DNA of 32,586 nt. It comes from Klebsiella pneumoniae. GTDB lineage: Bacteria; Myxococcota_A; UBA796; SXON01. Where the stretch lies: assembly GCA_945867435.1 (NCBI GenBank), contig CAMBIK010000014.1, forward strand, positions 1 through 32,586, read 5' to 3'. The first letter of the stretch is position 1. Each line of letters begins with the position of its first letter. Below, one piece after another: positions 8,449 through 16,339 of this stretch. Below the pieces are notes generated by a model that worked only from the letters and a program-made list of their open reading frames with translations, did no database searches and had not been told where the DNA came from. The translations under genes and the position numbers were made by a program.

Positions 8449-9442
8449 TCTGCGGGGGGACGAAGGGCACGGCGCCCGAAATCGGGGCGAGCGCCTCGTC
8501 ATCGTGGCCAACCCAAATGCCGCGGGCGGGCGTGCAGGAAAGGCGCGGGAAGCGATCGAGCAGGCAGCGCGGCGCGCCTTTGAGCACGTCGATGTGCGCT
8601 GGACGCTTCGCCCTGGACACGCCGCCGAGCTCGCTCGCGCAGCGGCCGAGGAGGGGGTGGACATTGTCGCTGCCCTTGGCGGCGACGGTACCTGCAACGA
8701 AGTGGTGAACGGCCTGATGGGGGAGTCCGGTCCGCTCAACCCGCGCGTGATCTTCACGACCCTCCCGTTCGGTACCGGCGGGGACCTTGCCCGCACCCTT
8801 CAGATCCCGCGTCGACTTGGTGATGCGCTCTGGGTCGCCAGCACAGGCACTACCGTACACGTCGATGTGGGGCGGGTGGAGTTCGCGGCTGGAGGTGGGC
8901 ACTGGTTCCTCAACGTTTCGGGTGCGGGCGCAAACGCTGACGTATGCGTGCGGGTGAACGCCTCGGCGAAGCCGTTCGGCGGCACCCTTGCCTTTCTGGG
9001 CGCGATGCTCGCCACCGTACGCGAATTCGCGCCCATCCCGGCCACATGGACTTGGCGCGGACCGGAAGGAGAAGGGCGGTGTGCCATGGACACCTTGGCG
9101 AGCTTTGTCGCGAACGCGCACTACTGTGGGGCCGGAATGTATGTGGGTCGGGGTGGGTCGATGGCCGATGGCTGCTTCGACGTCACCTTGGTCCCTCGGC
9201 TCAGCTTCGCGGAGGCCCTGCTAGCGCTTCCTCACACGCGGACGGGGGAACTCCTGCGCATTCCGGGGGTCGTTCGATTCAAGGCGAGTGAAGTGCTGAT
9301 GGAAGGCGCGCTTCGCGTGGAGACCGATGGCGAACCGCGGCAGGTTGGCCCGGCTCGCTTCACGGTCCAGACCCGTTCTCTCCAAGTGCGGGGCGCCTGG
9401 AGCCGGCCACCGGTGGCGTCCGAGGAGATTCGAGAATTGTGA
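8429..9442 (+). CDS. Diacylglycerol kinase family lipid kinase (YegS/DgkB-like)
   Basis: A 337-residue soluble lipid kinase. It opens with RLVIVANPNAAGGRAG (phosphate-binding NP-GG motif), has the nucleotide-binding GGDGT at residues 84-88 within VAALGGDGTCNEVVNGL, and PFGTGGDLAR in place of the usual GTGNDFAR. The C-terminal beta-sandwich carries NVSGAGANADV and VANAHYCGAGMYVG. The family phosphorylates diacylglycerol, sphingoid bases or similar lipids; the substrate here is unknown. The ATG at 8429 was chosen because AGG lies five bases upstream and an earlier in-frame ATG (8330) gives an Arg/Gly-rich, non-conserved lead. It overlaps the Fe-S gene by 20 bases and so probably shares the sigma-54 transcript, a link to lipid metabolism. 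Confidence 0.88.
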   Translation: MPTSQGDLRGDEGHGARNRGERLVIVANPNAAGGRAGKAREAIEQAARRAFEHVDVRWTLRPGHAAELARAAAEEGVDIVAALGGDGTCNEVVNGLMGESGPLNPRVIFTTLPFGTGGDLARTLQIPRRLGDALWVASTGTTVHVDVGRVEFAAGGGHWFLNVSGAGANADVCVRVNASAKPFGGTLAFLGAMLATVREFAPIPATWTWRGPEGEGRCAMDTLASFVANAHYCGAGMYVGRGGSMADGCFDVTLVPRLSFAEALLALPHTRTGELLRIPGVVRFKASEVLMEGALRVETDGEPRQVGPARFTVQTRSLQVRGAWSRPPVASEEIREL

Positions 9443-9658
9443 CTTTCGGACAAATGCGGAAAAAATGCAGGTGATCGCTTGCACGGTATCCGTGTTCCCG
9501 GCTAAGCAGTCGGCGCGGAAACCACAGAACATCACCCTTTCTCGGCACCCCGTGCAGAGATTGTAAAGTGTCCTGGTGTTGACGTGTCTCGGTTCAGGCT
9601 TCGACAGGTTTTTAGTCTTTCGATTGTCTGCACCACCGCCCCACCTCACGGAGATTTC
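9443..9658 (+). promoter_or_regulatory. HU upstream region, relatively AT-rich
   Basis: This 216-base gap carries no convincing gene. It is visibly richer in A and T than its surroundings and must hold the HU promoter, but I cannot fix one: TTGACG at 9579-9584 lacks a well-spaced -10. A 13-base palindrome CACGG-tat-CCGTG lies at 9482-9494 and could be an operator. The HU ribosome-binding site GGAG is at 9650-9653. Confidence 0.45.
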
Positions 9659-9934
9659 ATGAACAAAGCCGACCTCACCGAGCAGCTCGCCATCAAGGCC
9701 TCGATCCCCAAGATCCGCGCCGCCAACTACGTCAACATCGTGATGGACACCATTCAGGCGGCCCTCACCAACAGCGAAAAGGTCACCATCAGCGACTTCG
9801 GCACCTTCACGGTGTCCCAGCGCCGCCAGTTCAAGGGTCACAACCCGAAGAACGGCGCCGTGATCCAGGTCCCCTCTCGCCGCATCCCGGTCTTCCGCGC
9901 AGGCAAGGGCCTCAAGGAAGCTCTGAACGCTTGA
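9659..9934 (+). CDS. hup: HU family DNA-binding protein
   Basis: A 91-residue nucleoid protein that bends and compacts DNA as a dimer. The start at ATG 9659 follows GGAG with a five-base spacer and gives MNKADLTEQLAIKA, the classical HU opening. Helical N-terminal half, SDFGTFTV strand, then the DNA-binding arm region GHNPKNGAVIQVPSRRIPVFRAGKGLKEALN are all present. The arm reads GHNPKNG instead of the commoner GRNPxTG. Codon use is strongly biased to C-ending codons, as expected of a highly expressed gene. It stands alone, with its own leader and terminator. Confidence 0.96.
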   Translation: MNKADLTEQLAIKASIPKIRAANYVNIVMDTIQAALTNSEKVTISDFGTFTVSQRRQFKGHNPKNGAVIQVPSRRIPVFRAGKGLKEALNA

Positions 9935-9947
9935 TCCTTCCGGATCC

Positions 9948-9992
9948 ACGCGGGCGTGCGCCTTCAGGTGCCCGCCCGCGTTTTCTTTTTTT
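9948..9992 (+). terminator. Intrinsic terminator after HU
   Basis: The arm ACGCGGGCG (9948-9956) pairs with CGCCCGCGT at 9973-9981, closing over an interior hairpin with a TTCA loop, and is followed by TTTTCTTTTTTT (9981-9992). This ends the HU transcript and isolates ribA. Confidence 0.88.
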
Positions 9993-9998
9993 GCGGCA

Positions 9999-10012
9999 GT
10001 AGTGTCCACTAC
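9999..10012 (+). promoter_or_regulatory. Palindrome upstream of ribA
   Basis: GTAGTG-tc-CACTAC is a near-perfect palindrome with six-base arms in the 60-base gap between the HU terminator and ribA. Position suggests an operator or part of the ribA leader. There is no room for, and no sign of, an FMN riboswitch. Confidence 0.3.
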
Positions 10013-10051
10013 CCGCGCCGGCTGGCTTCCGCCTTTATGTTGAGGCCGCCG

Positions 10052-10654
10052 ATGCTGGACAAGCCCGCTCCTGCCCCTCAGGTCACGCTCGCCGCCAGAG
10101 CACGCCTTCCTTCTCGTTTCGGCGATTTCACCGTCGTGGCGTTCGAAACGGAGGATGGCGAGTACGGGGTGGTCTTGCGGGGCGATCTCGAGGGTGCCGA
10201 AGCCGTGCCCGTGCGCCTGCACAGCGAATGCTTCACAGGCGATGTGATGGGAAGCCTCAAGTGCGATTGCCGGGACCAGTTGGAGTTCGCCCTCCGCTTC
10301 ATCGGTCGCGCCGCGCGCGGCGCGGTGGTCTACTTGCCGCAGGAAGGGCGGGGAATCGGCTTGGCCAACAAGATTCGGGCGTACGCGCTACAAGATGAGG
10401 GACTCGACACGGTAGAAGCGAACTTGGCGCTGGGCTTCCCGGACGACCTTCGCCGCTACGATGTCGCCGCCGAAGTGCTGCGGCAGCTGGGCGTCCGCTC
10501 CGTGGTACTCTTGACCAACAACCCCACCAAGCGCGCGGGCCTGGTGCGCGCCGGCCTCGAGGTCGTGGGCCAGATTCCGTTGCGCGCCGCGCCGAATCCG
10601 CACAACGCATTCTACCTCGACACGAAGCGGGCAAAGAGCGGGCACCTGCTCTAA
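10052..10654 (+). CDS. ribA: GTP cyclohydrolase II
   Basis: A 200-residue single-domain enzyme that opens GTP in the first step of riboflavin synthesis, releasing formate and pyrophosphate. The zinc ligands are seen in RLHSECFTGDVMGSLKCDCRDQ (three Cys), the GTP-binding and catalytic stretch in YLPQEGRGIGLANKIRAY, and the conserved LTNNPTKRAGL near the C-terminus. There is no fused DHBP synthase (RibB) domain, unlike many bacterial RibBA proteins. The ATG at 10052 has TGAGG six bases upstream; an in-frame ATG at 10037 has no such site. It appears monocistronic, with the next gene having its own promoter. Confidence 0.94.
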   Translation: MLDKPAPAPQVTLAARARLPSRFGDFTVVAFETEDGEYGVVLRGDLEGAEAVPVRLHSECFTGDVMGSLKCDCRDQLEFALRFIGRAARGAVVYLPQEGRGIGLANKIRAYALQDEGLDTVEANLALGFPDDLRRYDVAAEVLRQLGVRSVVLLTNNPTKRAGLVRAGLEVVGQIPLRAAPNPHNAFYLDTKRAKSGHLL

Positions 10655-10668
10655 TCCCCAACAAGTCG

Positions 10669-10698
10669 TTGACACGGAACGTCACGTACGGCTACCTT
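10669..10698 (+). promoter_or_regulatory. Sigma-70-type promoter for the secreted MopE/ASH gene
   Basis: A perfect -35 TTGACA (10669-10674) is followed, after 18 bases, by TACCTT (10693-10698), a fair -10. Transcription would start near 10705, about 38 bases before the ATG at 10743, whose ribosome-binding site GAGG lies at 10731-10734. It probably also drives the TadE/TadG genes downstream. Confidence 0.55.
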
Positions 10699-10742
10699 CC
10701 GTCGGCGCTGCCCACCCCAGGGCGGCAACCGAGGTTTGCCGA

Positions 10743-12971
10743 ATGTCCCGAACCACCTCCCTGGTGATGCCCTCGTTCCTGCTCTTCGCCATGGCGTGCC
10801 TCACGCCGGCACCCCAGACGCGCGACATCCCCTACCCCAAGATGTCGCTGAACCAGGACACGATGGAGTTTGGTACCCTTGAATTCGGGGAGACTTCCGA
10901 GCGGACCGTGACCGTGACCAACGACGGCTACACCGTTTTGGATTCGGTCTATGTGGGCATGCAGATGGGCGTCGGCAGCAAGGATGTCGAGTTCACCGGC
11001 GTCGACATCGGCCCCGGCCAGGACGGGTTTAGCGTTCACTGGAATGTTGACGACATTGTGTGCCCCGAAGGCACCGAGCCGGCGGCGGAGGACGAGGTTT
11101 CGGCCGATGCCAAGGGTGGAACCGGCGGCGGTGGCGGCGGTGGCGGCACAGGGGCATCGGGTGGAACCGGTGGAACCACCGACACCGAGCCCGACGATGA
11201 CGGGGATGGCGATGGCTACGCGATGTTCAAGTTGGGCCCGGCGTGCAGCATTCCCATCACCGTCACATACAACCCGGTCTTGGTCGGAGAGGTGTGGGGT
11301 TCACTCACCCTCACGAGCGTCCAGGCCGACCAGACCGAAGACCAAGCCAAAGCCAACGATCTGCCCGACTATCTGCGTGATCCCAGCCGCTTCATGCAGC
11401 AGGTGTACTTGCACGGGGAAGCAGAAAAGGGCCAGGGAACGATCGTCGTTTCGCCCCGCTCCGTGGATTTTGGCTACCTCTATCCTGGCGAAGATGCCGA
11501 GACCCAGCGCATCGAGGTTCAGAACGTCGGCACGGGCGATCTCACGCTCAGCGGCGCCGTGCTCTCGAACTGCGGTACCGGATTCACCATCTCGAGCTCC
11601 TTTGCGGCGAACTACGTCCTCGCCGCCGGCCAGAACACCTTGGTGGAAGTCTCCTACGCCCCGGTCGACACCAAGCCGGCCTACTGCGAAATGGACGTGA
11701 CCTCGAACGACCCCGTCAACGGCGAACTGTCCGTCACGATCAAGGGCAATACGGGCGCCGATCCGAACAACTCTCCGCCCAGCGTCGCGATTCGCTGGCC
11801 CGAGCCTGGCTACGAATACAACAGTCCGAATCCGCTCGAGATGGAAATCAACATCTTCGACAAGAATCAGCCGGCCACCTCGCTTACCTGTAAGGTGAAG
11901 AGCACCCTGCGGGTCGCCAATGTGGCCTCCTGCGAATCCTCGAATGACTCTGGCCATGTCATCGTCAGCATCCCGAGGGAGAACTTCGACTCTGGCGTCG
12001 ACACGCTCAACGTGGTGGTCACGGATGCCAACGGGGTGTCCACGTCGGCATCGGTCTCGATGTTGATCAACAGCAGCTACCCCGACAGCGACGACGACGG
12101 CGATGCCTACGGTGTCGAGAGCACTCCTCCCGACTGCGACGACCACAATCGCGACACCTACCCCGACGCGGCCGAGGTGTTCGATGGCGAAGACAACGAT
12201 TGCGATGGCCTGACCGACGAAGGTACCGAGGGGGCCGACGACGACGGCGACGACATCTCCGAGGCCGATGGCGACTGCAACGACTACAACGCCCAGGCCT
12301 ACCCGGGGGCTCCCGAACGTGCCGACAGCGTCGACAACGACTGCGATGGCCTTGTGGATGAAGGCACCACCCTCTACGACGACGACGGCGATGGCTTTGC
12401 CGAAGTCAACAACGACTGCGACGACAGCGATCCCGCGCTCAGCCCCGCCGCCGTCGAGGTGTGCGATGGCCTCGACAACGATTGCGATGGTCTGAAGGAC
12501 AGCGCCGATGACTGCGTGGCCACCGACTCGGAACCGTTGGTCATCGGCTACCCACGCCCCACCCAAAATGCATGCCTTGAAGGCGAGCAGATCAGCATCA
12601 CCGTGAAGGTGTTCGATCCCGATGGCCAGGTTCCCACCTACACATGGGGCACCGACGACGAGAAGGGTCTTGGGCTGTACGACAATCCCTTCGCGCAGAC
12701 CGTGAACTTCACCTGCCCCGAGGTGTCGGAAGGCAGCGCCGGCCGCAACGTGACCGTCTATGTTCTGGCGCAGGACCCGGAAGCCCATCAGGTGTGGGGC
12801 CAGACCAAGATCGCGGTCTATCCTTCGGATTACGAGCTCTACGAGCCCTACACCGAGGTGATTCTGGCCGAAACGACTGAGGGTGCCGCCGCGGCGAGCG
12901 CACCCATCCTCGTGCTCGGTGGGCTCGGCGCACTTGGTGCCTTGGCGGCTCGCCGTCGCCGTAAGGCCTGA
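10743..12971 (+). CDS. Secreted ASH-domain and MopE-repeat protein with C-terminal anchor
   Basis: A 742-residue surface or periplasmic protein. Residues 1-19 form a short signal ending in FAMAC, so a lipoprotein is likely although the lipobox is imperfect. An ASH-like beta-sandwich (MEFGTLEFGETSERTVTV...) follows. It is split by a Gly- and Asp-rich insert at about 119-158 before its last strands (SIPITVTYNPVLVGEVWGSL). A second ASH-like domain spans about 233-345. Three MopE-type Asp/Cys repeats (DCDD...EDNDCDGLTDEG pattern, about 446-592) probably bind calcium or another metal. A final beta domain precedes APILVLGGLGALGALAARRRRKA, a hydrophobic helix plus Arg cluster like C-terminal sorting signals. 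Such proteins abound in myxobacteria and relatives; the substrate is unknown. It precedes the Tad-like genes with a 20-base gap. Confidence 0.82.
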   Translation: MSRTTSLVMPSFLLFAMACLTPAPQTRDIPYPKMSLNQDTMEFGTLEFGETSERTVTVTNDGYTVLDSVYVGMQMGVGSKDVEFTGVDIGPGQDGFSVHWNVDDIVCPEGTEPAAEDEVSADAKGGTGGGGGGGGTGASGGTGGTTDTEPDDDGDGDGYAMFKLGPACSIPITVTYNPVLVGEVWGSLTLTSVQADQTEDQAKANDLPDYLRDPSRFMQQVYLHGEAEKGQGTIVVSPRSVDFGYLYPGEDAETQRIEVQNVGTGDLTLSGAVLSNCGTGFTISSSFAANYVLAAGQNTLVEVSYAPVDTKPAYCEMDVTSNDPVNGELSVTIKGNTGADPNNSPPSVAIRWPEPGYEYNSPNPLEMEINIFDKNQPATSLTCKVKSTLRVANVASCESSNDSGHVIVSIPRENFDSGVDTLNVVVTDANGVSTSASVSMLINSSYPDSDDDGDAYGVESTPPDCDDHNRDTYPDAAEVFDGEDNDCDGLTDEGTEGADDDGDDISEADGDCNDYNAQAYPGAPERADSVDNDCDGLVDEGTTLYDDDGDGFAEVNNDCDDSDPALSPAAVEVCDGLDNDCDGLKDSADDCVATDSEPLVIGYPRPTQNACLEGEQISITVKVFDPDGQVPTYTWGTDDEKGLGLYDNPFAQTVNFTCPEVSEGSAGRNVTVYVLAQDPEAHQVWGQTKIAVYPSDYELYEPYTEVILAETTEGAAAASAPILVLGGLGALGALAARRRRKA

Positions 12972-12976
12972 GAGTC

Positions 12977-12985
12977 TGGTACTAT
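12977..12985 (+). promoter_or_regulatory. Extended -10 element at the TadE start
   Basis: TG-g-TACTAT (12977-12985) matches an extended -10 box. Its expected start site falls at about 12992, the A of the TadE ATG, so this would give a leaderless message. No ribosome-binding site is visible before that ATG, which is consistent. There is no good -35. Confidence 0.35.
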
Positions 12986-12991
12986 AGGCCC

Positions 12992-13405
12992 ATGCGCGCC
13001 CGCGTCGGCCAGAGCACTGTAGAACTCGTGATGATGATCCCGGTGCTGTTCGGGCTCTGCTTCATGGTGGTCGAGCTTGCCTTGTGGCTGGGTGGCACTC
13101 ACTTCGTCACCTATGCGGCGTTTGCCGGGGCGCGTGCCCAGCAGGTGGGTCGGGATCCGGAGGCTGCCGTTGGCATGCTGCTCGACGGCCGTGCCACCCG
13201 GAGGGCCTCCACCAGCGGCGATGGTTCCGCGGTCACCATCTCGATGCCGTGGAAGGCCGACTTGCCATTCACCAGCGCGGTCGGCGATCTCACCTATGAA
13301 GTCACGGTCACCGCCGGCCCCAGCGAGGAAGACTACGAAGGCACCACGGGCAACGGCAAACGCGCCCAGCGGTACGGCGACAACAACTGCCAGGGTGGAT
13401 GTTGA
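12992..13405 (+). CDS. TadE-like pseudopilin
   Basis: A 137-residue protein with the TadE-family opening GQSTVELVMMIPVLFGLCFMVVELALW: a short basic head, Glu five residues into the hydrophobic segment, and one N-terminal membrane helix (about 11-35). The remaining 100 residues are exported and end in CQGGC. TadE proteins are minor pseudopilins of Flp-type pili or are used with other secretion systems; none of the Tad ATPase or secretin genes are in this window. It overlaps the next gene (13399). No ribosome-binding site is visible at its own start. Confidence 0.8.
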   Translation: MRARVGQSTVELVMMIPVLFGLCFMVVELALWLGGTHFVTYAAFAGARAQQVGRDPEAAVGMLLDGRATRRASTSGDGSAVTISMPWKADLPFTSAVGDLTYEVTVTAGPSEEDYEGTTGNGKRAQRYGDNNCQGGC

Positions 13406-14487
13406 ACCCCCGCAATCGTCGTGGGCAGGCTGCGGTCTTCGTGGCCCTTTCCCTGATGTCACTGCTGCTCGTCGTCGCCTTCGCGACCAACACGGGCATC
13501 GCCGTGAACGACCGCGTTCGCATGCAGGAAGCGGCCGACCTTGCCACCTACGCGGTGGCCTATAGCGAGGCCGCCTCGCTCAACGAGATCACGCAGAAGA
13601 ACAAAGCCATTGCCCAGTCGGTGGAAGATTGCCGCAGCGTGCTGGAGCACGGCGGCGGGCCCTGGTACACGCCCTGCAACTGCACCAACGTGGACCCGTT
13701 CGCCGAGATCGCGGTCGCCGCATGCCGGATGGACATCAGTTTTGCCATTTACGACTTCGTGTCGGAGGCTTCGTACAACAACTCAGTGGCACCCGCGATC
13801 CGGGCTGGAAAGGCGACTGCGGAGGCAAACTTCGCGGGAACGGGTGATCACACCAGCTTCTTCGAGGACATGTTCGGGTCGCCCACCGCCCGGTGGACCC
13901 ACTCCACGATGTGGACCACGCCCGCCGGCATGGCGGGTTTCAACTCTACTCTCGCGTCGTTCGAACAGGTGACCGACACCAAGTTCAACTACCAGTACAT
14001 CAAGACGTGCGGCCGCTGCGACATCCCCAGCATCGTCCTGAGCCCCACCTACGACTTCCCGACGTGGTTCTACAAACGCTCTCGCGACCCAGACGTGTGG
14101 GTGGCCGGTCGCGTGTCGGGCACACCCGAAAAGCGCTTTCTGGACAGCGACTACCGGGCCACGGGCCGGGACCGTGGCTACTTCGGGGCCTCCTCCACGG
14201 GGGGCGACGACCTGCTCGTTAGCTACGCCGTCGCGAAGCCCTACGATGGCAGCGTGGGGCCGAGCGAGCTGAGCGGGAACCAGCAGAACGGCAACGGGAA
14301 GGGAGGCAGGGGCGTGTACGCCTCCGACGCCGTGCGCTTTCCGGTCCTGTCGATGTACGACGAATATCGGGCGCGCATGGCCGGTATTCAGGATGGATTG
14401 GGTGGCGTGTTGTCGCCCACCACCCTCATCGCGCTCGACGGCGCCGAGCTCGGCAAGAGCTGGGACACGTCGCGGTTCGAACACTGA
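13399..14487 (+). CDS. TadG-like protein (Tad domain)
   Basis: A 362-residue protein whose N-terminus RRGQAAVFVALSLMSLLLVVAFATNTGIAVNDR...ADLATYAVAYSEA is the classical Tad domain: a hydrophobic segment followed by the 'R-x-Q-x-AADLA' helix. The rest is a large exported region without a domain I recognise. It contains closely spaced cysteines (CNC near 13676, CGRC near 14011), likely forming disulfides. The ATG at 13399 overlaps the TadE gene by seven bases and the stop shares TGATG with the next. It probably acts with the flanking TadE-like proteins in a pilus or envelope structure; that is inferred from synteny. Confidence 0.75.
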   Translation: MLNPRNRRGQAAVFVALSLMSLLLVVAFATNTGIAVNDRVRMQEAADLATYAVAYSEAASLNEITQKNKAIAQSVEDCRSVLEHGGGPWYTPCNCTNVDPFAEIAVAACRMDISFAIYDFVSEASYNNSVAPAIRAGKATAEANFAGTGDHTSFFEDMFGSPTARWTHSTMWTTPAGMAGFNSTLASFEQVTDTKFNYQYIKTCGRCDIPSIVLSPTYDFPTWFYKRSRDPDVWVAGRVSGTPEKRFLDSDYRATGRDRGYFGASSTGGDDLLVSYAVAKPYDGSVGPSELSGNQQNGNGKGGRGVYASDAVRFPVLSMYDEYRARMAGIQDGLGGVLSPTTLIALDGAELGKSWDTSRFEH

Positions 14488-14807
14488 TGCGCCGCGGTCA
14501 AAGCGCCGTGGAAACGATGATGATCGTGCCGCTCATCGCGATGGCGATCATGTCGCTTTACTACCTGTGGAGCGTGATTTTCGCTTCTGAAAACGCCCAT
14601 CTTCGCGCTCGTGAGTATGTCTTGCACGGGGATGCGTACCTGCCGGATGCCGAAGGCGTGAGCGGCAGTTCGGTGTTCTCCGGCGGGAACTATGCGCGGG
14701 CCGACAGTCGCGACTTCAGCTTCTCGGCCGAGGCGCAGGATCAGACCCTCCCCGTGTTCGGAAAGGCCGAAACTGTGACCACTCACGCCTACATCGTCAG
14801 CGAGTAG
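14487..14807 (+). CDS. Second TadE-like pseudopilin
   Basis: A 106-residue protein beginning MRRGQSAVETMMIVPLIAMAIMSLYYLW, the TadE-type processing and membrane segment with Glu at the expected place. The exported remainder is short (about 75 residues) and rich in Ser, Ala and Asp. It starts by TGATG coupling to the TadG-like gene and ends inside the 3' end of rsmE on the other strand (11 shared bases), so the operon ends here in a convergent overlap. Confidence 0.75.
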   Translation: MRRGQSAVETMMIVPLIAMAIMSLYYLWSVIFASENAHLRAREYVLHGDAYLPDAEGVSGSSVFSGGNYARADSRDFSFSAEAQDQTLPVFGKAETVTTHAYIVSE

Positions 14808-15519
14808 CGTGTAGGGCGGCCAGACCCACGGCGACGGCCGTCGGGGCGCGCAGGATGGCGGATCCAAGGCTTACAGGCACGAAGTTCGCCGCCAGGAAGG
14901 CGTCGACTTCGTCGATGGCCCAGCCCCCTTCAGGGCCGACCGAGAGCGCCAGTACCCCGCTCCCTGCCGCTCCCCAGCACTCGCCTGGTGAAGCACCGCC
15001 GGGCGCGGCGAGAAACCGCGCCCCCCCTGGTCCCGCGTTCAGAGCCTCGCGCACGGACGCGAACACGCGCACGTTCGGACGGTCGGAACGGCCGCACTGC
15101 TTGATCGCGGCGCTGATGACGCGTTCCACGCGGTCGAGGCGCACTTCGCCGGGGAGGGAACGAGCCGCGCGGATGAGCCAGAACGCGGTCGCGCCGGCTT
15201 CGGTGCCGAGCGTGACGGCCTCTTCCACCAGGGCCGGCCTGGGTACGCCAAGCAGCACGAGGGCTTCCGCGGGAGCCGGCGTGGCCTCCAGGGGTCCCAC
15301 GTTGAGGGTGGCCAGCCCTGCCTCGGCCCCCACGAGGCACGCGATGGCCTCTTGGCCGGCGCCATCGCAAACACGAAGCGTGCCTCCGCGTGGCAGCCGG
15401 ATCACCCGGAGCACATGATGGCTCTCGGCCGCGTCAAGGCGGAGGATCCCGGGAAGGATGCGGGCCACGAGCACGGTGCGCACGTTCAGCCCGGAACGCG
15501 GTAGGTCAGGGAAGTCCAT
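14797..15519 (-). CDS. rsmE: 16S rRNA m3U1498 methyltransferase RsmE
   Basis: RsmE methylates N3 of U1498 in 16S rRNA using S-adenosylmethionine. It is a SPOUT enzyme with a deep C-terminal knot. The N-terminal PUA-like part has LDAAESHHVLRVIRLPRGG. The SPOUT part has AAIKQCGRSDRPNV, LALSVGPEGGW and SLGSAILRAPTAVAVGLAAL (family: LGxRILRxETA; here SAILRAPTA). The ATG at 15519 has GAAGG six bases upstream and gives 240 residues, overlapping prmA by 34 bases. GTG 15483, just after the prmA stop, is the alternative and gives a more typical N-terminus (VRTVLVARILPG). It is the last gene of the smpB-VKOR-prmA-rsmE operon; prmA-rsmE adjacency is common in bacteria. Confidence 0.9.
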   Translation of the reverse strand: MDFPDLPRSGLNVRTVLVARILPGILRLDAAESHHVLRVIRLPRGGTLRVCDGAGQEAIACLVGAEAGLATLNVGPLEATPAPAEALVLLGVPRPALVEEAVTLGTEAGATAFWLIRAARSLPGEVRLDRVERVISAAIKQCGRSDRPNVRVFASVREALNAGPGGARFLAAPGGASPGECWGAAGSGVLALSVGPEGGWAIDEVDAFLAANFVPVSLGSAILRAPTAVAVGLAALHATR

Positions 15520-16337
15520 CCTTCGCCTTCGTCGCGATGGATGAGCTGCAGTCCTTCCATCGAGGCCTCTACGAGGTGGGCTCGGTCGCTCAGGATGCCG
15601 GCGAACACCAGGTGGCCGCGGGCGAGCCGGCGGAGGTCGGGCGCGAGCGCCGCGATCACCTCGGCGTACAGGTTGGCGACCACCAGGTCCCAGTCGCCCT
15701 TTACCTGGGCGAGCGGGGTGGAGTCGAAGGTGGCCGCGAGGCCGTTCTGGGAGGCGGCGTTGCGAGCGGCGGCGACCGCGTCATCGTCGATGTCCATGCC
15801 GTAGGCACGCATGCCGAGGTGAGCAGCGGCGAGAGCTAGGATGCCGGAGCCGCAGCCCACATCCAGGCACGACTGGCCAGCGTTGGCGAGGCGGTCGATA
15901 GCCGTGAGGCAGCTACGCGTGGTGCGGTGTTCCCCGGTGCCGAAGGCGTTGCCGGGTTCGATCACCACCGCGTGAGGAACGGCGTGCCACGGGGCGGCGA
16001 TGACGAGTCGTTCGCTGATGTGGATCGGCTGGAAGTGGACCTTCCACCCTTCGTTCCAGTCCACCTCGGGCTCCTCGGTCCACGCCACTTCGCGCCCCAT
16101 CACGGCGGCGCTCACCGCGGAGCCCGGCGGCCGCTCTTTGAACCAGGCTCGCAGCACGACCGTGGCCGGCGGACGAGGTTTCCTGCCTTTATCCCAGGGC
16201 TGTTTGAATCGGAGGGTGGTGCCGGCAGGCACATCCTCCAGGAGTCCTGTCGCTCCGAGTGCCAACAACGCCCGGCTCGTCGGCTGCACGGCCGAGCGCG
16301 GGAGGGGTACGGCGAGCGCGTGCCACACCGCCGGCAC
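15486..16337 (-). CDS. prmA: Ribosomal protein L11 methyltransferase PrmA
   Basis: A 283-residue S-adenosylmethionine enzyme that trimethylates ribosomal protein L11. The N-terminal substrate-recognition part is divergent. The catalytic domain is clear: IEPGNAFGTGEHRTTRSCL (substrate and cofactor loop), LDVGCGSGILALAAAHLG (SAM motif I), MDIDDDAVAAARNAASQNG (motif II acid), and VVANLYAEVI, the PrmA version of the N-x-x-x motif IV. It begins two bases after the VKOR-DsbA stop and is followed by rsmE, so three translation-related genes share this operon. Confidence 0.9.
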   Translation of the reverse strand: MPAVWHALAVPLPRSAVQPTSRALLALGATGLLEDVPAGTTLRFKQPWDKGRKPRPPATVVLRAWFKERPPGSAVSAAVMGREVAWTEEPEVDWNEGWKVHFQPIHISERLVIAAPWHAVPHAVVIEPGNAFGTGEHRTTRSCLTAIDRLANAGQSCLDVGCGSGILALAAAHLGMRAYGMDIDDDAVAAARNAASQNGLAATFDSTPLAQVKGDWDLVVANLYAEVIAALAPDLRRLARGHLVFAGILSDRAHLVEASMEGLQLIHRDEGEGWTSLTYRVPG

Positions 16338-16339
16338 GG

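Noticed and set aside
9993-10051. FMN riboswitch before ribA
   Set aside because: The gap is only about 60 bases and has none of the conserved FMN-aptamer blocks; only a short palindrome is present.
11301-12788. Antisense frame of 495 codons, Val/Ala/Gly-rich
   Set aside because: It is the complement of the Asp-rich MopE repeats; the Val-rich repeats come from reading GAC/GAT codons backwards.
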